64,000 nucleotides of DNA from Paenibacillus sabinae T27 (GTDB lineage: Bacteria; Bacillota; Bacilli; Paenibacillales; Paenibacillaceae), in contig NZ_CP004078.1 of assembly GCF_000612505.1 (NCBI RefSeq), positions 1,104,001 through 1,168,000 on the forward strand. Direction: 5' to 3'. The position numbers and the translations under genes were made by a program. Positions 43,872-52,004 of this stretch are shown piece by piece. Each line of letters opens with the position of its first letter. The stretch's first letter is position 1. The notes under the pieces were generated by a model. The model saw nothing but the letters and a program-made list of their open reading frames with translations, had not been told where the DNA came from and searched no databases.

Positions 43872-44921
43872 ATGAAGGACGAAACGGGCGCTCAGAAGCC
43901 TGTCTATATATTGGCGATCGAGACGAGCTGCGACGAGACGTCGGCGGCTGTTGTAAAAGACGGCTGGGAGGTGCTGTCGAACATCATCTCCAGCCAGATC
44001 GAGACCCACCGCGCGTTCGGCGGGGTAGTGCCCGAAGTGGCCTCCCGCAAGCATGTGGAAGTTATTACCCTTATCGTTGAAGAGGCGCTTGCCCAGGCGG
44101 AAATAACGCCGGATAAGCTTGACGCGGTGGCGGTCACACAGGGGCCGGGACTGGTCGGCGCGCTGCTGGTCGGGGTAGTGGCGGCCAAGGCGCTGGCGCT
44201 GGCCTGGAACAAGCCGCTGATCGGAACGCATCATATCGCCGGGCATATTTACGCGGCGCGTCTGGTGAAGGAGCTGGAATATCCGGCGCTGGCGCTGGTC
44301 GCTTCCGGAGGGCATACGGAGCTGGTCAGCCTGGAATCGGAAGGGCGATTCAAGATCATCGGCCGCACACGGGATGACGCCGTCGGCGAGGCTTACGACA
44401 AGGTGGCCCGTGCGCTCGGGTTCCCTTATCCCGGTGGTCCGCATGTGGACAAGCTGGCCCATGAAGCGGCGGAAGCGGCTGCGCTTCCCCGGGTGTGGCT
44501 CGAGCCGGACTCCTATGATTTCAGCCTCAGCGGCCTGAAGTCGGCCGTGCTGAATCTGGTGAACCAGAGCCGGATGAAGGGGCAGGAGCCCGATGCGGCG
44601 GCTATCGCCCGGGGGTTTCAGGAGTCCGTCGTTGAAGTGCTGGTCGAAAAAGCGGTTCGTGCCGTCCGTGCCACGGGCGCCCGGCAGCTGCTGCTCTGCG
44701 GCGGCGTCGCTGCGAACCGGGGCCTCCGCGAAGCGCTGACCGCACGCTGCGGGAAAGAGGGCATCGAGCTGATTATTCCTCCCGCCGTCTTCTGCACCGA
44801 TAACGCCGCCATGATCGGCGCCGCGGCCTATACGAAGTGGCTGCATGACGGAGGAACGCCGCTGGATATGGTAGCCGATCCCGGCTTCTCTCTCGAACAT
44901 TGGTCGGTACAAACCTCTTGA
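43872..44921 (+). CDS. tsaD: tRNA N6-threonylcarbamoyl transferase TsaD
   Basis: TsaD transfers the threonylcarbamoyl group to A37 of tRNA. The 349 residues show ETSCDETSAAVV, the metal-binding H121-x3-H125 in GTHHIAGHIYAA, the SGGHTEL loop and FCTDNAAMIGAA near the end. Length is typical. RBS GGAAGAG lies ahead of ATG. The stop codon TGA lies within the -35 of the promoter for the following T-box leader, so the two transcription units overlap at their junction. In B. subtilis the orthologue (gcp/ydiE) is followed directly by the ABC-F gene; here the leuA-type unit is placed between them. Confidence 0.96.
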   Translation: MKDETGAQKPVYILAIETSCDETSAAVVKDGWEVLSNIISSQIETHRAFGGVVPEVASRKHVEVITLIVEEALAQAEITPDKLDAVAVTQGPGLVGALLVGVVAAKALALAWNKPLIGTHHIAGHIYAARLVKELEYPALALVASGGHTELVSLESEGRFKIIGRTRDDAVGEAYDKVARALGFPYPGGPHVDKLAHEAAEAAALPRVWLEPDSYDFSLSGLKSAVLNLVNQSRMKGQEPDAAAIARGFQESVVEVLVEKAVRAVRATGARQLLLCGGVAANRGLREALTARCGKEGIELIIPPAVFCTDNAAMIGAAAYTKWLHDGGTPLDMVADPGFSLEHWSVQTS

Positions 44922-44947
44922 CAGCAGGGAAGTCCGGCGCGTATAAT
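44918..44947 (+). promoter_or_regulatory. Consensus promoter of the T-box/leuA unit
   Basis: TTGACA (44918-44923) and TATAAT (44942-44947) are both perfect, with 18 bases between them. The -35 contains the tsaD stop codon. Transcription should start near 44954, at the foot of the first T-box. Confidence 0.85.
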
Positions 44948-44954
44948 TTTGGCA

Positions 44955-45338
44955 ATCATAACGATAAACGCGATGATCGGAAACAGTAAGGTTAATTCCG
45001 GGGATGAAGAGAGCTGCGGGTAGGTGCGACGCAGCCGAAGGAGACCTGAACTCGTCCGGGAGCGGAGCGGCGGAATCACGTATGTCAGGCTTAAGCTGAT
45101 CAGCTGACTTACGTTAACCGGCAGTGCACGGCCGGTGGGCAGTACGCCGTTACGGGGCGTTCCCGTGATAGAACGGTCATTCGAATGGGGTAAGCCCTCA
45201 GGCTTAACCGGACCTCGGATGACGGCAAAGGGGATATTTCGATGAAGCCGCCTTAAGCGCGCCGAGCCGAAATATCAACAAGAGTGGTACCGCGAAGGCA
45301 CAGCCTGTCGTCTCTTGAAGAGACGGCGGGCTTTTTTT
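44955..45338 (+). ncRNA. T-box leader 1, leucine (specifier CTC)
   Basis: A T-box senses uncharged tRNA and lets transcription pass the terminator. The T-box sequence AGAGTGGTACCGCG is at 45281-45294. The terminator, GCCTGTCGTCTCT with AGAGACGGCGGGC and seven T, is at 45303-45338. Stem I has the distal hairpin GCTGCG/CGCAGC near 45012-45036. After TGAA the specifier CTC (Leu) is at 45051-45053. The specifier reading comes from alignment with the second T-box and with usual specifier-loop position, so it is likely but not proven. Confidence 0.92.
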
Positions 45339-45359
45339 GTTTTAAATAATAGCTGAAAG

Positions 45360-45742
45360 TGTATAACGCGATGAACGGGAGCAGTAGAAGGAAGATGGCA
45401 GGCAGAGAGCTGCGGGTCGGTGCGACGCAGCGGCCATCTCCTTTGAATCTCGCCCGGGAGCGGAGCGGCGGAAACCGCGGCTTGCAGCCCTGCCCATTGG
45501 AATCCCGGATTGGCCATCCGGATATCCGGGAGGCAGGCCAGGCGGCGGCGCGTACGCAGCTTACGGATCGTCCCCGTTACCGGACCTTCTCTGATAAGAC
45601 GCGCTCTCCAATGGAGGGCGCTATAAGAGAAGATGAGCTGGACGCAGCCGGGGACTGAACAGATTCCCGTACAGGCGCGTCAAGAAGAGTGGTACCGCGG
45701 AGGGGAAACCCGCCGTCTCTTTGGAGGAGACGGCGGGTTTTT
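45360..45742 (+). ncRNA. T-box leader 2, leucine (specifier CTC)
   Basis: A second complete T-box lies directly in front of the leuA-type gene. It has the same distal stem I hairpin as the first, specifier CTC at 45449-45451 followed by GCCCGGGAGCGGAGCGGCGG nearly as in copy 1, T-box AGAGTGGTACCGCG at 45686-45699 and a terminator with perfect 14-base arms (45706-45719, 45727-45740). Stem I and the T-box core are alike in the two copies while the middle has diverged, so this is an old duplication. No good promoter is seen between them, so both act in series. Confidence 0.92.
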
Positions 45743-45775
45743 GCGTTTTAATCTAACAATCGGGAGGAATTTATA

Positions 45776-46960
45776 ATGACCATACAGAACCGAAAGAAGA
45801 TTCACATCTTTGATACGACGCTCAGAGACGGAGAGCAGGCGCCGGGAGCAAGCTTGACCCCGGAGCAAAAAATCATGCTCGCAGGCAAGCTCGCCGAGCT
45901 TGGGGTAGATGTAATGGAGCCGGGATTTCCGGTATCCAGCCCAGGTGATTTTGCGGCGGTGCAGGAGATTTCCCGCCAAATCCGGAACGTCGAGATTTGC
46001 GGCTTTGCCAGGGCCGTCAGAGGCGATATTGATGCCGCCGTCAAGGCGACGCAGGACGCGGAGAGACGGCGCATCCATCTGTTTATCTCGTCGTCCGACA
46101 TTCATCTGCGCCACCAGCTGCGCAAGAGCCGGGGAGAAGTCGTGGCGACGGCGAGGGAAATGACAGCCTACGCCCGGCAGTTCTGCGATACCGTGGAGTT
46201 TACGGCCATGGACGCCGCGCGGACAGGTATCGACGACCTGATTGAAATGGTCGAGGCTGTCATTGAGGAAGGCGCGACCATTATCAATCTGCCGGATACC
46301 GTCGGCTACGCGCTGCCGCAGGAATACGGCGAGATGTTCCGCCGGGTGCGGCTGGGAGCCAGAGGCGGCGATAAGGTCAGCTACAGCGCCCACTGCCATA
46401 ACGATCTAGGCCTGGCCGTCGCCAACAGCCTTGCTGCGATTGCCGGAGGCGCGACGCAGATTGAAGTCACCGTAAATGGGATCGGCGAGCGGACGGGAAA
46501 CTGCGCACTGGAAGAGCTGGCGATGGCGCTGGAAACCCGGGGAGAGGCGCTGAACGCAGCTTCGGGGCTGGCCTTGAACAAGCTGTACGAAACTTCGCGC
46601 CTGGTCAGCGAGACGATGCATTTTCCAGTTGCCTACAACAAGCCGGTTATCGGCCGGAACGCCTTCCAGCATGAATCGGGCATTCATCAGGACGGGCTGC
46701 TCAAAGACCGCAGCACCTATGAGATCATGGACCCGGAACGCCTCGGCATCCCCCGCAGCATGATCGTCCTTGGCAAGCATTCGGGACGGCACGCGCTCAA
46801 GGACCGGGCTGCTCAATACGGCATCACCCTGGAGCCGGCCGAACTGGAGAAGGTGTACGAATTGTTCAAGGCGGCGGCAGACCGCCAAAAGACGGTCAGT
46901 GATGAAGAGCTGCTGGAGCTGGTCAAACAGACCACCGGACACCAGGGCCAAGAGGTATAA
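45776..46960 (+). CDS. leuA: 2-isopropylmalate synthase, short form without the regulatory domain
   Basis: The enzyme condenses acetyl-CoA with 2-oxoisovalerate in the first step of leucine synthesis. The 394 residues show [21 protein letters not shown], the metal site [31 protein letters not shown] and the LeuA region [13 protein letters not shown]. The protein ends near residue 394, so it lacks the 120-residue C-terminal LeuA dimerisation domain that binds leucine and should not show normal feedback inhibition. Control probably rests on the two leucine T-boxes. Related homocitrate or citramalate synthases are possible alternatives, but the leucine specifiers favour isopropylmalate synthase. 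Confidence 0.85.
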   Translation: MTIQNRKKIHIFDTTLRDGEQAPGASLTPEQKIMLAGKLAELGVDVMEPGFPVSSPGDFAAVQEISRQIRNVEICGFARAVRGDIDAAVKATQDAERRRIHLFISSSDIHLRHQLRKSRGEVVATAREMTAYARQFCDTVEFTAMDAARTGIDDLIEMVEAVIEEGATIINLPDTVGYALPQEYGEMFRRVRLGARGGDKVSYSAHCHNDLGLAVANSLAAIAGGATQIEVTVNGIGERTGNCALEELAMALETRGEALNAASGLALNKLYETSRLVSETMHFPVAYNKPVIGRNAFQHESGIHQDGLLKDRSTYEIMDPERLGIPRSMIVLGKHSGRHALKDRAAQYGITLEPAELEKVYELFKAAADRQKTVSDEELLELVKQTTGHQGQEV

Positions 46961-47204
46961 TCGGGGCGAGGTTCAAGGCGTTAGCAAAGGGGATCGGCGC
47001 CAGGCTCCGATCAGGCAAGGTTATCTTGCAGGGGATCGGCTTGAAGCGAAGCGCACACGTGCTGTACAAGGGAGGTGGCGGCCAGCTGAAGAAATGACCG
47101 TGGCTATTTCCCAGGGAATGAACAATAAAGCCGATGTTTTGCGTGGCTGGAGCTGCGTTCGCTGGGAGGGAAGCGATTGGGGCAAAGCCGCCGCAAGTGT
47201 TTCG
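46961..47204 (+). other. Untranslated region after leuA, unexplained
   Basis: These roughly 240 bases hold no convincing gene. Its 3' end (GCCGCCGCAAGTGTTTCGACCC and on to a T-tailed hairpin) has the layout of a T-box antiterminator/terminator end without the GGTGGNACC core, so it may be a degraded third T-box or just 3' untranslated RNA. A 60-codon frame at 47094-47276 runs through the terminator and is not credible. Confidence 0.3.
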
Positions 47205-47241
47205 ACCCGCTGCCCTTCACAGGTCGGCGGGTTCTTTTTTT
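47205..47241 (+). terminator. Terminator downstream of leuA
   Basis: ACCCGCTG (47205-47212) pairs with CGGCGGGT (47225-47232), followed by a C and seven T. Confidence 0.75.
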
Positions 47242-47286
47242 GGCATAAATCGAGTTATAGTTCAAGAGGGATGTAATTTGTCAAGC

Positions 47287-47546
47287 TGTGGACAAGGTTA
47301 TCCACATATTCCGCCGAATCTGTGTAAAAACTGTGTAAGATCAGCAATCAAGCATCTTTTTTTAATCCCCGGAACAGGGCATAAGTTTTCAACAGAAAGA
47401 TATAAAAAATGTGGATAATGTGGATAATGCGGTGGATAAAAAAGTCCTTGACAGCGCGAACAGCGATTTGACGCAAAAAAAAGGGCCCAAAGGCCCTTTT
47501 TTTGGTAATAGTTATACACGATATTTGGGGACAACCCTGTGGACAA
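47287..47546. promoter_or_regulatory. DnaA-box cluster between leuA and the ABC-F gene
   Basis: Three perfect DnaA boxes are present: TTATCCACA at 47298-47306 (+), and TGTGGATAA at 47410-47418 and 47419-47427 (both -). Near-perfect copies (one mismatch) lie at 47287-47295, 47431-47439 and 47538-47546, and a weaker one at 47512-47520. DnaA boxes are 9 bp, so six good copies in 260 bp is far above chance. No dnaA, dnaN or AT-rich unwinding element is nearby, so it is not the chromosomal origin. It fits the regulatory DnaA-box clusters known from Bacillus. Confidence 0.8.
47475..47503. terminator. Bidirectional terminator after the ABC-F gene
   Basis: Eight A, GGGCC, loop CAAA, GGCCC and seven T, about 60 bases beyond the stop of the leftward ABC-F gene. 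It lies inside the DnaA-box cluster. Confidence 0.85.
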
Positions 47547-47563
47547 TCTATTAGGATCTGATC

Positions 47564-49525
47564 CTAATTTGTAGCGTCCGCGAGAATTTCCCATTCGCCA
47601 AAAAACTCAGCGAGCCGCTGTTTTTTTTCATTCAAATCCCGTTCATGCTCCTGCAGCGCCACGTAATCCTGATAGATTTCCGGCTTGGTCATCTCTGTTT
47701 CGACAACCGCGATCTCTTCCTCCAGCTTGGCGATGGATTCCTCCAGTTCGGCCAGCCGGCGCTGACGGTTCCGCTCCTCACGTTTGGCCTGCTTATCCGT
47801 TTCATATGAAGCGGCGCCTCCTTTGTCGGAAGCGGGGGCCGGACCTTTATCGGTGCCGCCCACAGGAGTGGTTGCAACACTGACGGCATCCTCGCTGGCG
47901 AGATCCTCCAGCTCTCCTTTTTTGGCAACATAGTCGTCGTAATTTCCGAGATACGGGTCGATTCCGCCCGGATGAAGCTCGAGCACGCGCTCAGCCATTT
48001 TGTTCAGGAAGTAACGGTCATGTGATATAAAGAGCAGGGTTCCTTCAAAGTCGATCAGCGCCGATTCGAGCACCTCGCGGCTGACAAGGTCGAGATGGTT
48101 GGTCGGTTCGTCGAGAATGAGCATATTGGCGCCCCGCAGCATCAGCTTCGAGAGCGCAACCCGGGCTTTTTCACCGCCGCTGAGGGCGGCTATTCTCTTC
48201 TGAACATCCTCGCCGCTGAACAGGAAGTTGCCGAGTATCGTCCGGATTCGCGCCTCCTCCAGCATCGGATATTCGCTCCAGAGTTCCTCCAGCACCGTAT
48301 TTTTCGGGTTCAGCCGGGTCTGTTCCTGGTCGTAATAGCCGATTTTGACCTTGGTTCCCCAGGTCACGCTTCCGGCGGAAGGCTCGCGGGAGCCGATCAG
48401 GCATTGCAGCAGCGTCGACTTGCCGATACCGTTCGGACCGACCAGAGCGGCCGTCTCGCCCCGGCGAAGCTCGAAGGATGCGTTTTTGAACAGAGGATCG
48501 CCCTCTGCGAAGGCTACGGCGACTTCCCTGACCTGCAGCACTTCCTTGCCGGAATGGAACGAGGGCTCGAAGGAGAAGTTCGCTTTTTTCAGATCGCCGA
48601 GCGGCCGTTCGATCCGATCCATCTTCTCCAGCGCCTTGCGCCGGCTCTGCGCCCGTTTGGTTGTGGAGGCCCGCACGATGTTGCGCTGCACGAATTCCTC
48701 CATCTTGGCGATCTCGTCCTGCTGCTTCTCGTACTGTTTGAGCCTGCTCTCATACTCCGCGGCCTTGAGATCCACATAGCGGCTGTAATTGCCTGTATAC
48801 CGGCGGGACTCATGGCGTTCGATTTCCACAATGGCCGTCACCAGCCGGTCAAGAAAATAGCGGTCATGGGATACGACGAGGATGCCGCCGGAATACCCGC
48901 GCAGATAGTCCTCCAGCCAGGTCAGCGTTTCGATGTCCAGATGGTTGGTCGGTTCGTCCAGCATCAGCAGGTCAGGAGCCTGAAGCAGAATGCGGGCGAG
49001 CGCGAGGCGGGTCTTCTGCCCGCCGCTCAAGGTCGAAATCGGCGTGTCGGGAGGGAAATCCCCGAAGCCCATTCCGTGGAGTACGCTGCGGATGCGCGTA
49101 TTCATTTCGTAGCCGCCGTTGTCCTTGAACCAGTCCGAACGGGTGGAATACCGTTCCAGCAGCTCTTCATACCGCTTCTCGTTCTCAGCCGCAGCCGGGT
49201 CGGCAATTTGCTCCTCCAACTGCCGCAGCTCGGCCTCCGCCTCGATCAAGGGGGCGAACACGGCGAGTATTTCCTCCTGAATGGTGCGGTCAGACTGCAG
49301 ACCGCTGTTCTGCGCTAAATAACCGACGGTTGTTTCCTTGGATTTATAAATTTGACCGGAATCATAGGACAGCTCACCGGCCAATATCTTAAGCAGGGTC
49401 GACTTTCCGGCTCCGTTGACGCCGACGAGTCCGACCCGCTCTTTCTCATTTACCTGCAGGTTGATGCCTTCCAGCACGGGCTGGATGCCGTATAATTTCG
49501 TGATACCTGTCGCTTGAAGAAGCAT
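47564..49525 (-). CDS. ABC-F family ATPase (YdiF-like, ribosome-associated)
   Basis: ABC-F proteins have two ATPase domains and no membrane part, and act on the ribosome E site to resolve stalls or protect against antibiotics. The 653 residues contain Walker A GVNGAGKST and GPNGIGKST, signatures LSGGQKTRLALARI and LSGGEKARVALSKL, and two LDEPTNHLD Walker B motifs. The inter-domain linker (about 240-310) is charged and helical, and the C-terminal 110 residues form a coiled coil (ERNRQRRLAELEESIAKLEEEI). It corresponds in position to B. subtilis ydiF. ATG 49525 is used; a GTG at 49543 lies in the ribosome site. Confidence 0.93.
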   Translation of the reverse strand: MLLQATGITKLYGIQPVLEGINLQVNEKERVGLVGVNGAGKSTLLKILAGELSYDSGQIYKSKETTVGYLAQNSGLQSDRTIQEEILAVFAPLIEAEAELRQLEEQIADPAAAENEKRYEELLERYSTRSDWFKDNGGYEMNTRIRSVLHGMGFGDFPPDTPISTLSGGQKTRLALARILLQAPDLLMLDEPTNHLDIETLTWLEDYLRGYSGGILVVSHDRYFLDRLVTAIVEIERHESRRYTGNYSRYVDLKAAEYESRLKQYEKQQDEIAKMEEFVQRNIVRASTTKRAQSRRKALEKMDRIERPLGDLKKANFSFEPSFHSGKEVLQVREVAVAFAEGDPLFKNASFELRRGETAALVGPNGIGKSTLLQCLIGSREPSAGSVTWGTKVKIGYYDQEQTRLNPKNTVLEELWSEYPMLEEARIRTILGNFLFSGEDVQKRIAALSGGEKARVALSKLMLRGANMLILDEPTNHLDLVSREVLESALIDFEGTLLFISHDRYFLNKMAERVLELHPGGIDPYLGNYDDYVAKKGELEDLASEDAVSVATTPVGGTDKGPAPASDKGGAASYETDKQAKREERNRQRRLAELEESIAKLEEEIAVVETEMTKPEIYQDYVALQEHERDLNEKKQRLAEFFGEWEILADATN

Positions 49526-49832
49526 GACAAATGAAACCTCCACCTTATAAGACTTCGCTTGCGGCAGCGATCAACGCCGCTGTATCGCTCATGGACCTTT
49601 ATTCCTAATCATAGTGTACATGAAAAGACTTTTTTGCGCGAGGTCAAAGGGTTCCGGGGGCGTCTTGGCGAATTCGGAATAACAGTGGTAAACTGGAGAT
49701 AAGGATTTACCCTGAAATGTAAGACATTATTCCGCTGCCGGCTGTGAGCTATGAGTTACACTTGAAGCGGGAATCTATAATATTATGGTGAACCAAGGAT
49801 AAAGGCTTGGGCGAATGTAAGGAGGCAAAAGG
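49526..49832. other. Divergent intergenic region between ABC-F and 5-FCL genes
   Basis: About 307 bases with no gene. A TATAAT at 49776-49781 directly followed by ATTATGG lies 52 bases before the rightward start and may be the -10, but no -35 stands at the right spacing. Nothing else is recognisable. Confidence 0.4.
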
Positions 49833-50480
49833 GTGACACACGCGGACTTGCAGCTTGCCGCCTACAAGCGCGAGCTGCGCCGAAGCGCCGTCTCCGTCCG
49901 TGACGGAATCCCTCCGGTACGGAGGGAGGAGTTATCCTCGCTTGTATGCCATCATGCATGGCAGTGGCTGGAGGAGACCGGTGCGGACTCGGTTATGGTG
50001 TACGTTCCCTTCCGTTCAGAGCTGGATACGCGCCCACTGATTGAGCGGTGCTGGAAGGCGGGCCGCAGGGTCGTTCTGCCCCGCGTCCATGCCAGTTCCG
50101 GGGAGATGACCCTGCACGCCGTAGAATCATGGAGCGAGCTTGAGCCGGGAACGTACGGCATTCCAGAGCCTGCGGAGAGCCTTTCTGCAGTTGAGAAGGG
50201 AAGCGAGCCGCCCGTCGTTTTCGTTCCGGGCCTGGCCTTTGATGCCAGGGGAGGCCGGCTTGGCTACGGCCGGGGCTACTACGACCGGCTGCGGGCCCGT
50301 CTGTACGGAGCCTCCGCATCAGGTGCGGAGTGGAAATCGGTGTGGGTCGGTCTCGCTTACGGCGCGCAGATCTTGAATGAGGTGCCCATGGAAGCCCATG
50401 ACGCTTTTATGGACATGCTGATTACCGAGAAAGGAATACTGCATTGCACTGCCGAAGGAAAGGGGATTGACGCAAGATGA
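49833..50480 (+). CDS. 5-formyltetrahydrofolate cyclo-ligase
   Basis: This ATP-dependent enzyme turns 5-formyl-THF into 5,10-methenyl-THF, returning stored folate to the one-carbon pool. The 215 residues include [16 protein letters not shown] at the N-terminus, [17 protein letters not shown], and the signature [20 protein letters not shown]. Start is GTG 49833, with AAGGAGG at nine bases. The stop overlaps the moaC start by four bases. In B. subtilis the orthologue lies elsewhere, so its place here is a lineage feature. Confidence 0.93.
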   Translation: MTHADLQLAAYKRELRRSAVSVRDGIPPVRREELSSLVCHHAWQWLEETGADSVMVYVPFRSELDTRPLIERCWKAGRRVVLPRVHASSGEMTLHAVESWSELEPGTYGIPEPAESLSAVEKGSEPPVVFVPGLAFDARGGRLGYGRGYYDRLRARLYGASASGAEWKSVWVGLAYGAQILNEVPMEAHDAFMDMLITEKGILHCTAEGKGIDAR

Positions 50481-50953
50481 AGTTAACGCATTTCAACGGT
50501 CAGGGCAGAGCGCGCATGGTTGATGTCAGCGATAAGGAAGTGACCAAGCGCGAAGCTACTGCGAAGAGCAGGGTAACGATGGCGCCGGAAACGCTTGACG
50601 CCATCAAAGCCGGAGCCATAGGCAAAGGCGATGTGCTTGCCGTCGCCCAAGTCGCCGGCATTATGGCCGCCAAGAAAACGGCCGACTGGATACCGATGTG
50701 CCATCCGCTGCCTTTGACGGGCATCGATATCCGTTTCTCAGACAACACCAAAGATGAACTATATATAGAAGCGACTGTCAAGACCACCGGCAGAACGGGC
50801 GTTGAAATGGAAGCCCTGACAGCCGTCTCCGCCGCAGCGCTGACGGTATACGACATGTGCAAGGCGCTGCAGAAAGACATGGTCATCGGGCCGACGCTGC
50901 TTGCGTCCAAGACGGGCGGCAAGAACGGCGATTATGCACGGGAAGAAGTGTAG
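50477..50953 (+). CDS. moaC: Cyclic pyranopterin monophosphate synthase MoaC
   Basis: MoaC makes cyclic pyranopterin monophosphate from the MoaA product in molybdenum-cofactor synthesis. The 158 residues have [16 protein letters not shown], the active-site [20 protein letters not shown] and [23 protein letters not shown]. Length and motifs are standard. It overlaps the folate gene by ATGA and is followed after 41 bases by a MogA/MoaB gene. It complements the molybdate uptake genes at 10-13 kb. Confidence 0.96.
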   Translation: MKLTHFNGQGRARMVDVSDKEVTKREATAKSRVTMAPETLDAIKAGAIGKGDVLAVAQVAGIMAAKKTADWIPMCHPLPLTGIDIRFSDNTKDELYIEATVKTTGRTGVEMEALTAVSAAALTVYDMCKALQKDMVIGPTLLASKTGGKNGDYAREEV

Positions 50954-50994
50954 TCCTATCAGTACATAATGAAAACAGAGAGGAAGGAGAACCT

Positions 50995-51480
50995 ATGGCG
51001 TGGAAGACAGCAATCCTGACGGCCAGCGACAAGGGGGCTCGGGGCGAGAGGGAGGATACGAGCGCTCAAGTGATCCGCGAGCTGGTGGAGGAGGAGCTTG
51101 GAGGGGAGATCGTAGAGTACCGGATTGTCCCCGACGAGCCGGATGAAATTATTGCGGCGCTCATCGAATTGACCGATTACTTTCAGGCCGATCTGGTTCT
51201 GACCACAGGCGGTACCGAGCTTGCCATCCGGGATGTGACGCCGGAAGCGACGCGCCGGGTGATCGAACGGGAAGTGCCGGGCATGTCTGAGGCGATGCGG
51301 AGTACGGTAATGCAGAAGAACCGCGCCGCCATGCTGTTCCGGGGGATCTGCGGCATCCGCGGCCGGACGCTGATCGTCAATCTGCCGGGCACTCCCAAGG
51401 GCGTGCATGAGCATTTGGCCGCCATTATGGATCAGCTGCCGGAGGCGCTGCTGATGGTAACCGGCCAATATCGGCAGTAG
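50995..51480 (+). CDS. moaB: MogA/MoaB-family molybdopterin adenylyltransferase
   Basis: The 161-residue protein belongs to the MoCF_biosynth family, which adenylylates molybdopterin before metal insertion. It shows AILTASDKGARGEREDTSAQVI, then LVLTTGGTELAIRDVTPEATRRVIEREVPGMSEAMR over the TTGGTG-like nucleotide-binding loop, and NLPGTPKGVHEHL. The frame extends upstream over moaC, but AAGGAG before ATG 50995 fixes the start. In B. subtilis the rex repressor gene stands between moaC and the tat genes; here this gene is in that place. Confidence 0.9.
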   Translation: MAWKTAILTASDKGARGEREDTSAQVIRELVEEELGGEIVEYRIVPDEPDEIIAALIELTDYFQADLVLTTGGTELAIRDVTPEATRRVIEREVPGMSEAMRSTVMQKNRAAMLFRGICGIRGRTLIVNLPGTPKGVHEHLAAIMDQLPEALLMVTGQYRQ

Positions 51481-51539
51481 GAACTGCGTTCATCGGGAGC
51501 TTGCGGCTCCAATTCTCCAAACAACTGCTTCCGTTTGGA

Positions 51540-51600
51540 TTTCGACATACATTACAGATGCAAGTGTGATTTAAGTTATGGTATGATATAGTTGTCGAAA
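51540..51600 (+). promoter_or_regulatory. tatA promoter region flanked by inverted repeat
   Basis: TGGTATGAT (51579-51587) is an extended -10. TTTCGACA (51540-51547) and TGTCGAAA (51593-51600) flank it as a perfect 8-bp inverted repeat 45 bases apart. The arms may be an operator pair; no regulator is suggested. Confidence 0.4.
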
Positions 51601-51640
51601 ACGGTGTCACGAACGGAACAGGGAACAAGGAGGAATGAAC

Positions 51641-51877
51641 ATGTTTAACGGTATTGGGGCTCCGGGCATCATACTGCTTGTCATTCTGGCGCTGCTGCTC
51701 TTTGGTCCTAACAAGCTGCCCGAACTGGGCCGCGCAGTCGGAAGGACCTTCCGTGAGTTCAAGGAAGGAACCCGCGATATAATGGCCGACTCCGAGCCGG
51801 CGGTCAAGAGCGAGCCGCCCGCGCCGGATCAGGCGCAGAATGCGCCCGCCTCCCTTGAGAAGCGTTTGCCGGAATAA
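51641..51877 (+). CDS. tatA: Twin-arginine translocase subunit TatA/TatE
   Basis: TatA forms the pore that moves folded proteins with a twin-arginine signal across the membrane. The 78 residues are one transmembrane helix (PGIILLVILALLLFG), the FGPNKLPELGRAVGR hinge, an amphipathic helix and an acidic Pro/Ala tail. ATG 51641 is eight bases after AAGGAGG, whereas 51635 would be too close. tatC follows after a hairpin, giving the minimal TatA-TatC system of Gram-positives, as in B. subtilis tatAy-tatCy. Confidence 0.93.
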   Translation: MFNGIGAPGIILLVILALLLFGPNKLPELGRAVGRTFREFKEGTRDIMADSEPAVKSEPPAPDQAQNAPASLEKRLPE

Positions 51878-51912
51878 GCAGGTCCGGAATTTTTATAGGT
51901 AGAACCAATGCG

Positions 51913-51960
51913 GAGGCGCCCTCTAAGTCCCCGGACTTTACGGGGTGCCTCTATTTTTTT
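51913..51960 (+). terminator. Hairpin with T-run between tatA and tatC
   Basis: GAGGCGCCC (51913-51921) pairs with GGGGTGCCTC (51942-51951), followed by seven T. As a terminator inside the tat unit it would lower tatC relative to tatA, matching the excess of TatA needed. Confidence 0.7.
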
Positions 51961-52004
51961 GAAATAAAATAAGGCTGGCGGCCGGAAGAAGAGGGGCTAA
52001 TCGC

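Noticed and set aside
47094..47276. 60-codon open frame downstream of leuA
   Set aside because: It reads through the T-tailed terminator at 47205-47241, has no well-placed ribosome site and shows no protein-like composition.
47287..47546. Chromosomal replication origin
   Set aside because: DnaA boxes are present, but dnaA, dnaN, gyrase genes and an AT-rich unwinding element are absent, and the context is the tsaD-ydiF region.
48095..49318. 407-codon frame opposite the ABC-F gene
   Set aside because: A mirror frame of a GC-rich coding region. The minus-strand gene has both complete ATPase domains.
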